Shown here piece by piece: positions 14,410 through 24,000 of a stretch of DNA of 64,000 bases. Origin of the DNA: Andrena cerasifolii (Eukaryota > Arthropoda > Insecta > Hymenoptera > Andrenidae). The notes under the pieces are model-generated. The model had not been told where the DNA came from. It saw only the letters and a program-made list of their open reading frames with translations, and did not search any database. Numbering within the stretch: the stretch's first letter is position 1; each line of letters opens with the position of its first letter. The stretch lies in contig NC_135133.1 in the NCBI RefSeq assembly GCF_050908995.1, positions 5,746,001 through 5,810,000 of the forward strand. The letters are read 5' to 3'. The translations under genes were made by a program, and so were the position numbers.

Positions 14410-14992
14410 CGTCTACCGCGTGCCGAGCCGCGAGCATCGCGCAGCAGCAACCCTCCTGCGCTACCAACCCCCCTTGTTTCCTTTAGTCTCCATTTTTCGG
14501 TCGCCACGGGGGCCCTCGCAGCCAGTGGTCACGTGTCCCTCTCTATCCTGCTCCAACTATCCCCCCCGTTGCACGGTTGAACGGAAGTGCAGCCGACCAA
14601 GTGCCACCCCATCCCCTCTGCCCGTAGCTGAGCTGTCATGTAATTTACAACTGGGACTAATTGACGACCAGTGGCTGTCGTTTTTTTTTTTATAAAAAAA
14701 AAACAGAAAGAATAGTAATGTGAAAGGGGCTGGTAACTCGTAGGGCTTCTGGTAAAAATTGAAAATGAACGATCGTTGGACTAGACACGTTGGATCTATT
14801 GGCGGAATGTCGATAGAGCTCCACGTTAATTCGTGATACCGAGGGGTAGGGATGTTCTAACGGTGACCACGTGCAATGTCGTTGGGACGCTGAGAGACCG
14901 GGGTTCGACGTGACCGAGTAATTTTTGTTCGGTTCGTTTGTTTGGGAAAGTCGGTGGTTGGAACGCTGGTTTCAGTGAGATGTGAGACCAGG
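14407..14992 (+). other. putative UNC5 5' leader with six short upstream ORFs
   Basis: If transcription starts at 14407 and no intron intervenes, the leader holds these upstream ORFs: 14638-14643 (ATG TAA), 14718-14723 (ATG TGA), 14765-14836 (23 codons plus stop), 14852-14860 (two codons plus stop), 14876-14893 (five codons plus stop) and 14980-14985 (ATG TGA). It also contains an 11-T / 10-A inverted run at 14681-14703. A possible splice acceptor ends at 14975, so the mature leader could be shorter and use an upstream exon. Confidence 0.45.
14681..14703. repeat. poly(T)-AT-poly(A) inverted run
   Basis: Eleven T, then AT, then ten A, flanked by CTGTC on the left and CAG on the right, giving an almost perfect self-complementary stretch. 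It lies inside the putative UNC5 leader. Confidence 0.85.
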
Positions 14993-15053
14993 ATGGAAAT
15001 GAAGATCAGCATACTGCTTCTGGCGCTCCTTCGCCTGGCCAGCGCGTACGAAA
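14993..15053 (+). CDS. unc5: UNC5 coding exon 1: signal peptide
   Basis: Encodes residues 1-20 plus one base (donor GTAAGG at 15054, phase 1). The peptide opens MEMKISILLLALLRL and ends ASAYE: a basic start, hydrophobic core and small-residue A-S-A site, so cleavage after residue 18 is likely. This routes the receptor to the secretory pathway and plasma membrane. Confidence 0.9.
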
Positions 15054-18000
15054 GTAAGGATCCACTGATTCAGTTATCGACAAGTAGATCTGCTGGCTCG
15101 TTCCGCGGGCCAAAGAGTTGAAGATGCTACTGGTAGTCGATCGATTATTCGTTCCATTTCCATGGGCAAGTGTCTGGTCAACAGGCGGTTTCATTGCTGT
15201 GATTGATCACGCATTTTTGGCGGGCTTGCAGTGCGTACAGTAGAAGTTCGTTTGCGTTGTCGTTGAATAAGGAAGATTCACTAATTACCCCTCTGTTAAC
15301 AGTTTTATATTAGTAAAACTCATCGATCTACCATTAACTTATTTTCCACACAACTTTCGAAAATACCAGAATAAACAAGCTCATCCAAAAGAATGATATC
15401 ATCATCGCCACCATCATACATTTCAATATGGAATAATCCCAATCATTAATTAAGAGAATGAAAACAAACCACCCCTGACGCTCGCCCTCTCGCACCAGGT
15501 GCAATTAATCACCTCCACGACCAGATGACACCAAAAAACCTCCAAAACAAATCCCCATTACAAATGAACGACATCCGCAACATCCAATCACGTGCTTCCC
15601 ACTCTCTTTCAAAGCAAGCATCACAAAAATCCCACCAAGCAAAGTCCACATAACATAAAAAACACCTCCCCAATGTGTCCAACGTCCGTACAGTGCGCAA
15701 CAAGGGTCGCCATCACCCCCTATCACTCTCGAATCATCTTCGATATCGGAAGACACTTCCGGGGACCACTACCATCGCGGAAACTTTACAGCTGCGGCAA
15801 AGAGCCCCGGCGCGTCCAAACACCGCCCCCTCGCCCCTGCCGCGACGGAGATAAATTCGCGGGTGGAATTTACGGGAGCAGCCTGATATCCTACAAAGCC
15901 CCAGGCTCGAGATCGTGACATGTTTCCCCGTGAACGTGACAGCCGCGGGTAATCGTCGTTCACCCGCCCGTACGGTTTACTGCTCCGAGTCAAACAAGAG
16001 ACGCGGTCGCCTACTCGTGCAAGGGTAATAAAGTTGCCCGCGCGCGAACTCAGCGGCCAGGAGAGAGCGAGAGGGCGGAGAAAGAGGCCCGGGCATCGCG
16101 TATATACGCCAAGTGTAAAGACTAAGAGATCTCCTAAGCGAGAGGATCCCGTTGACTGATACACGACGTAAAATCCCCCCGGTACGCATCGTTAAACCGG
16201 GCTTTACCGTTCCCATCGCGCGACGTCTAAATTTACCGCGGCCGACTCGCGCCCCTCCGCACGCCCTCGCGGAACGTCCGATCGCCTGGACGTCTTTCGG
16301 CTTGTTAACGCGGCCGCGATCGTCGGGGGAAATCGTCGGGATCTCTCGGCGGACGCGACTCGTTTCGCTCGCTGAATTAACCCTTTGCACTCGGCGCCAG
16401 CCTTCGATCTTTATCGGCGCGCTCGCGTGGTAATAAGTTAACGGGATAACGACTCCAGCGGACGGATCGGCCGCTTAGAGCCGCAGGTGGATGCGCCGAG
16501 CGTGGTGAACGGAAGTCGGAGTAGATTGTTATGTTCATTTGTTCGGTGGCGAATGAATTGTTTTGGGAGCAACGCCGAGAGGGTGGTCTTCGTGGTCTGA
16601 GGTTCCAGATAACGCGAAGTCACTCCTTACTTTCAGACACGAAGGAGGAGGATGACGCGGAGGAAGACGACGAAGAGAATTACCCGGTGGACGACTACGA
16701 CTACGGCGACTACGAAACCGCGACCATAACCAGCGACACCGATCTTATCACGGGTGGCTCGCTGCCGATCTTCCTGGCGGAGCCCGTCGACACGTTCGTC
16801 GTGAAGGGGAAGCCGGCAACCCTCCACTGCCGCGCTGCACATGCTCTTCAGGTAGGAAAGACACTGCACCCCCTTCTAAATTATACAAACCTGCTCTAAT
16901 CAGAAAATACGAAAACTTAGAATCTTTACACCCTCTCAAACTTTTCATCAAAATTGCCATCAATTCTCCGAGAAACAACCCCCACGAGAAACTAGCTGGG
17001 GAAAGTTCATTTCACACGCAGACCTTTGCGCCAAGTAGGTAGAATGGGATCCGCGAGATGTGTCGAAGCCCAGAAACAAAGCCCCGCAGAAGTGTCACTT
17101 TTCGGCCCGTTTCCGTTTCACGCGCCCATGGAACAGGTCCCGCGGCCACCTACCTCCAGTCATTTTCCACTCGAGACTTATTAACCACTCGACCAGCTCG
17201 CTGACTAGCTGGGCCGACTCTATTCACGCGTCGCGGAAATTCGACCAACTCCGCGGCACCTTATCCCTGTCGGTTCGCAGGTGTACTTCCGTTGTAACGG
17301 TGAACGGACAGAGCGATCGCAGCACCAGGATTTTGTCGACCCTCGTACCGGGACGAGGGTCGTCGAGGTCGAGTTGAACGTGACGAGGAACGAGGTCGAG
17401 GAGTACTTCGGTAGGGAGAGGTTCAAGTGCGAGTGCGTGGCATGGTCGGGACCAGGTCAGATTCGAGGGCAGCCAGCCACGGTTGAGGTCGCTTGTAAGT
17501 AGAGAACACTCCAATCTCTCCACTTCTATTTTGCTTCCACTCCCTCTCTCTTCCACCCACCGATCCCTTTTCCTGACCCTTCTTAGATATCCACGGGGGT
17601 GCCCGATCGAACGAGGTCCCTCGCGCCTTGCCGCGCCATAAGATGCGATTTCCAAGATTGACCGGACTGGATTGACCATGCTGTTCGTTCGGAGAAATCC
17701 CCTTGATCCTCTTCGCCCAGAGTTGCACCGGTAATGGAGTTATCTAAATAGTTCACCACTTGTTTATCGAGGCGTTCGATTGCTCTATCGGAGAATAGAA
17801 TACCGCGGGTGCAATTGAGAACTCCACCGAACAACAGTTTCCATAATTCGGATCGTACAGCCGAAACGAGAAGGCGAGGTTGGGTCGAGGGGCGCGGCAG
17901 CGAATGAACGCGTAATTGTAGCGTATTCGCGGATGGCTGGGGGCCGCGAAAGAGGCATTTAACGGGGGTCGATCGAGAGAAAACGGCCGGCAGCGGGTAT

Positions 18001-21000
18001 GGCACCTGGAATCGGTCATAAAACGTAACTTCATTAACCCGATTAGCGGTAGCCGACTCTCGAACAGGGGTTTTCGAGATAGCCCGACGGGAAATTCACT
18101 CTCGTAAGCTTCGCTGTCGACGAGGGTTAGCCACCCCCGCGGCGCGGCGAGGGATGCCCGCTTGTTTTCACCGGATATCTCGTGACGCGTAAACCGTAGT
18201 CGAAAATCTAATCGATATTCTATCGCAAAGCAAACACCTGTGAATACAGGATCGCTCAACTCCCTTTCACCGCACAGTGGGGAAATTTCGCGATTTTATG
18301 GCCAAAACCACAAAAAGAAATTTTTCAATTCGACAAAATAAATGAAAATGTCAATTGAAGAACTAATATGACTATCAAATACCACCAATTTTACTGTTAA
18401 GTGTTTTAATACAAAGCTCGTATAGACTCGCAAATGTATTTATGTTCATGCGAGGTTAGACCGATCGCAAAGAATTAATCCAGATTTTCAAGTTGCTTCA
18501 AACACTTATATTGTGTTATTCAAAGATCTGAAAATAATTTGAAGGCATGGATTGAATTCCTGGTGGTGCGTGAGATATCTTTTTGTCCTCAAAATAATTA
18601 TGCTTCGGTTTTTAATACGTAATTTATATTAAAAAAAAAGTGTTAAGGTTCTGACCACGAAAATGGATACAGTTCTTCAATTGGCATTTGTATTAAATTT
18701 GTAAAATTAAAAATTTTCATTTCTGTAGTTTTGGCCATAAAATCGCAAAATTTCCCCACTGTGCACCGGTCTGTTGTGTGATTCGCTCTTTTTTTCTGCC
18801 GTCCCTTTCTGGCGAACGGCAAACGTGTATCGTTGGCATGCAAATTGGAATGGTAACCTGTGAACCGCGGCGAATCGGTATTCAAGTCGCGCGACGATGC
18901 ACCCAGACCTACAATTTTTTTGCATCCGGGCTTTCATCTGCGTGCTGCTTTCCTCGAGCAGTTCGTATCAATGGGGTTAGCGTCAGTGCTCGCTGTAACG
19001 GGGAAAGTCAAGTGCTCGAATGGCATTGACTTGCAAGAAAGATTTGCAATTGGTGAGGCGCCTCATATTGATCCGCGGAGTTCGAGCTCAAAGGAGGAGA
19101 TTGCACGAACAACGGTTTTCCAAGGGTCCCGTGAAAATTCTCCCGTCAACGCGTCGCAGGCATTCCTCCTCAGACTTTCCAACCCTTCATCGCGGAATCG
19201 TTCAATCTCCCGGGAGCACCGCTCGCGTGTTTCGATCTCCTAGCGCGGCGAAACGAGGCGGATTGTTTCGAGGAAAACGGAGTTCCGCGCCCGCGGAGCG
19301 AGCACTCGCGTCGAAAGAGCAATTTTCATTCAGACGCGTCGCGGCGAGGCGCGCAAACACGCGGGGCAAACAGGAAGCAGAATTAAATCGGTGTTTGCGC
19401 GCAAACAGGAAACGGACGTGCTTTCGAAATTGAATACGCGGAATATCGATCGCAGCCGCGTCTCGTCGCGAGTCACTGTCATCGAAGTGCCTCCGCAAGC
19501 ATTTCGGAAAACACTTAAGGGTGGTATTCTCAGTCGCTACTTATTCTTAAGCAAATGCTTAAGCACGCGGCATCCTCCACTAACCCAGTAGCTAGTAAAG
19601 GATGCCGAATGCTTAAGCATTTGCTTAAGAATAACTAGCGACTGGGAATACCGCCCTTCAACACCGGGGATACGAGCGAATTGATCTCGCGAGGATTCCG
19701 TTACGCGCCTCGGGGAGCGATTACACGCGGCGGAACGACGGTTAATTCCAGCGCTTCCGGTTCGTTCGAACGGAAATTCCTCGAGGCTGTCGATGGATGC
19801 ACCGAGGAATGCGTACTCGTCAGTTCTCCGTGACGCCAAGAACATTCCTAGACGAGCCTTGCAACTGCTTATTGGATTGAATCGTTCAGCAAAACGGTAG
19901 AAAATCTGCAGGAGCCAGCAACAAATGATCACTCCACTCCGTTTGGCCTCCCGCACGCAGGAGCCGAGCCACTTGAATGAACGTTGCGGGGCGCATCTAA
20001 TCGTTCATATTTCCAATTCACGGCTTTATTAAAAGCAGCCCCCGGGTCCGCGCAATATGGCATCGGGTCAAAAGTAGTCTAGACGACCGCAGGGAGCAAG
20101 AATGTAGCCGGTAGGTGGATCGGCGTTCCCGCTGTGCCATTGCTTGCTGCTCTTTACGAACGATATAAAGGCACCTATTTTGCCGCGGTACACACGGCAC
20201 ACCGAATAATATACCATAGCCGGTGGCTGGCCGGACGAATAGCTACCCTCGTGGCCGCGGATCGAGCGAAATCTTTTTCTGCCTTTCCTGGTGGCACCGG
20301 CGCGGCGCAACCGTATAGACGCGGTCCATGAAAGCGCCCTTGCATTTGTACACGCGCCCTAATATCGCTGAGTGCCCTACTACTCCCGTCCGCTCTTTCT
20401 CCATCCACCCCGCCCCGCTCTACTCTGTCGAGCCCTCGTGCCCCGTGTTTCCGTCGTATATTAAAAAAAGCCCGCGAACGCAGACCTGAAGAAGCACTTC
20501 CTGTCGCCCCCGTACTCGCTGGCCGTGGAAGCCGGTCGCAACGCGGAGCTGCGATGCACGCCGCCGCTGGGGGTGCCGCAGCCCAAGGTCTACTGGCTGA
20601 AGAATGGTTCGCCCCTCGAGACGATCGCCAGCTCCACGCAGCTCTCCTCCATATCGGACAGCATCCCCAACGAGGTGTCATCCGCCGGAAGCTTCGTGCA
20701 GACCACCGACGGACACTTGATACTGGGGGAGGCCGAGCTCAGGCACCAGGGGAATTACTCCTGCGTGGCCGAGAACATCGGCGCGAGGCGGGTCAGTGAA
20801 CCGGCGGTGCTGACGGTTTACGGTGAGACCTCTTGCGAATTCCGTGAGACCCGGCCGCCCATGAATATTGCAACGTTCGTGGCGCGTCCGCTTCGACTTC
20901 GGCGTAATTAGAAACCGTAATGGCGGATCGTCGATAATTAGCTGGAATATAATAAATCTCTTTCTTACGCGAGTGCGGCGGAGGACGGACGCGTTGAATG

Positions 21001-24000
21001 AAGGTGGTGGTGTTAATTTGTTTCGATCGATAGCGCCGGGGAAATTTTATGATACCGCGGGCCCGTGAGGTTGGAACCTGTTCCTGGAAAGTTCAGGGAC
21101 TGAATAGAAATTAATACATTGTACTCGTCGTTGATAATTATCGCTTTCAGCGTAGCTTTTTCCTGCATCCCGCCGTCATCCTTGCCTTATGAGGTTCTTA
21201 ACCGTTCCTCTCGCAATACGATGTTTGCATCTCGTTAGAAGAGAGACCAGTTACTTTGAACTTATGAAGAGACCCGTCATGCTTCATTGCGCCAGTCATG
21301 AATTCTAGGATGATTCAAAATTTCTCGAGCGCTGTCAATTCGAATTCCACCCCCGATCGTGAAAGGTCAACGGCCCTCTAGCCACCTCTTTCCTTGTTCC
21401 GTCCCTCCTCTAACATTCTGCCCGTTCTGGATTCGTTGCCAGTGAACGGCGGGTGGTCTTCCTGGTCCGGATGGTCGGACTGCAGCACCCGTTGCGGCCG
21501 AGGTGTACAAAAGAGGACACGGACGTGCACGAACCCGGTGCCCATCAATGGGGGTCAAACCTGTCCGGGTCCAGCCACGCAAAGGGTCGAGTGCAATCCT
21601 TCCTGCCCGGGTAAGCGGAGACCGCAACCGTTTAATCATAAGTTCGACAATGGCACATCAAAAGGTCCCTAAACCCGGGCGCAGACGTGTCTCTGGTGGC
21701 GTCGGGGACGCCGTCAAAGACGGGGCACCCGAAACACAGGCCTGAGCCAAGAATGTAGCCACGTTCCACGTGGGGGCCGGGACGAATCTGATAACCGAGA
21801 TTTAATCGTGACGTTCAAGTTCACCCGTTGCTTTCAGCGGTGGACGGCAGATGGTCAAGCTGGTCCTCGTGGTCTGCATGCGGTCCTGATTGTTCCAGAG
21901 CGAGGAGGAGATCCTGCAACGACCCCCCGGCGAGCAATGGCGGCCGTCCCTGTCAGGGCAAGGACGTCATCGTCGAGTCCTGCTCCGCGGATCGATGTAA
22001 TGGTGAGTCTCCAGCTGGGTTCCCCGTCGCTTTTTTCCGTTCCTTTGTCTTCTTATTGTTCGATAACTCGGCCAACGGCGGACAATTTATTACGAGCGAA
22101 CGCGGCCTGCTCTCGTCGTGCCCGATCATCGCCAGTCGCGGCCCCCGACTCGCGATTCAAATTAATAATGACTCGCCGAAAGATCTCCATCTCCTATTTG
22201 CGTCGCGAAAGACTGCAGCGTAATCGTCTTCGATTAACCGGCCCGTTGGAGGCCCTGAACACTCCTATTGTTACGTGAAACCCGCGGGACTGTTACGGTC
22301 GAGCAGAATTTTTCGGAGTTAATCGTTGGTCGGAGCGGAGAAGGCGAACGTTATTTGGCTGTGCATTTAGAGCCACAGTGTCTATGAAATCACGTCTGTT
22401 TCCGTACAGTAAGTCACTTTTCATCCTTCTGCACTCGCATGCAGCTTACGTGCAGGAAGGACCACGAGTGTTCAAAGAAGGTAAGTACCTCAGAGCAGTG
22501 TCCCACTTGTAGAACGCGCGTCTGATACGCTCTTTGCACCGCAGCAGCTAGAACGATCGATCACAGGAGCATACTGGCTCTGTGGATCACTCTGAGCCTG
22601 GCAGCGGTTATCTTAGCATGTACCACCATCTTTGTCGTCCGACTGATGCGTCGGAAGGAAAGGATGGCTCTGTATGGTGTCGCGAGGTTAGATTTCCATC
22701 GACCCGGGGACCTAGCGAAATCCGTGGTTTCGAAGAATGACAGGGCAGTGCTGTCCGTGGACAGGCGACTCGAGCAGGTGATAGACGAGTCGAACGCGGC
22801 CAGAATGTCTAGGTAAACGACTCTCGAGGAGTTAAAGTCTGATCGATCCTTGTCCCCCGTTGAAAGTCTCTCTGACGATACGCAGGTCTTGCTCGGAGCA
22901 CCACTACGACGTTCCACAGCTTTCATTGCCTTCAACAACTAGGCCATCGCCCAGTTCGTCGGTTACCAGGTCTTCCTGCAGGACCTCTCAGCGAGGACGC
23001 GGGCTCTCTGACAACGAGGAAGGTCGATCATCTCGTAAGGAATGACTGCAATAGAGTCTGGAGCTTCGTGGACAGGCAGCAGTCAATCTTTGGTGACGTT
23101 TGGTCTCCAGGTTCCACGAGTCGCCCGAACCCAGAGAGCACCAAGGACGACAACGAGGACCACGACGAGGACGAAAGGGTCGGAGAAGACGACAAGAGCT
23201 ACGAGGACTCCGGTGGATTCATCGTGAGGACGATAGTGGATGAGCAAGGTGCCCTACTCGTGGTGCCAGAGGCTGGAGTCTCGATGTCTGTACCTGAAGG
23301 AGCGATTTCCCGCGGCCGCAGGCACAGCTTGCACCTGGCTGTTCTTGGGGATGACTCCTTGAGGCCCAGTCTACCGTCTGGATTGACTCTGCTATCGGCG
23401 ATAGTTGCCTGTGGACCGAGTGGCATCGATCTCGTGAAGCCAGTGATCCTTCAGTTCGAGCACTGCGCCGAGCTGAGGACCGGTAACTGGGAGCTGAGCC
23501 TCTGGTCCACGGACCTAGACCTGGAGACTCGTTCCAACAACTCGACCAACTCGTCCGCAAGCTCCAACATCACCTCCACGACGATGTGGCGCAAGATCCT
23601 GACACTGGGTGGCGAGCCGATCAACCTCCCCGGGCAACCGTTCGCGCAGTTAGATCACTGTGGAGTGTTCTTGGTCACTGAGACACCCAGTGTCTACGCA
23701 GTGGCTGGGGAGAACTCTGCTGTAGCGCCAGGACTAGCCGTGAAGAGGATCTGCGTGGCAGTTTTCTTGTCGCGAGAGAGGGATCACATCAGGTGCCACC
23801 TGATGGAGGACACCAAGGCGGCGTTCAAGCTTCTGGTGGAACAGGTATGTCTTTGAAGGCGCAACGGACGTGGGAATGCGAATGGGGTGGTCTATGATGC
23901 TCAGGCAGAGTTCTCAGGAGATACATCAAGTAGAAAAGTTGCTTGATTCATTTAGGAACGTCGATTAGGAGGAACCCGAATCGATCACGGAGCCCTAGGT

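Larger units (their letters stand above)
17495..20483 (+). other. UNC5 intron 3, host of two transposable elements
   Basis: 2,989 bp, the largest intron, between Ig1 and Ig2. It holds the Transib-like element at 18273-18763 and the foldback element at 19517-19658. The remainder is unique CpG-rich sequence without recognisable exons. Confidence 0.85.

Noticed and set aside
13912..14507. Several overlapping open frames on both strands just upstream of the promoter
   Set aside because: They arise in GC-rich DNA, contradict each other and show no conserved motif; the sequence is better read as promoter-proximal DNA.
16377..16400. TTAACCCTTTGCACTCG resembling a piggyBac-type terminus in UNC5 intron 1
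   Set aside because: No second terminus within the intron; at most a fragment.
23080..23085. GCAGCAG as an alternative acceptor for UNC5 exon 10
   Set aside because: Wrong phase for the preceding exon, and it would leave an intron under 50 bp; the acceptor at 23110 restores the frame.
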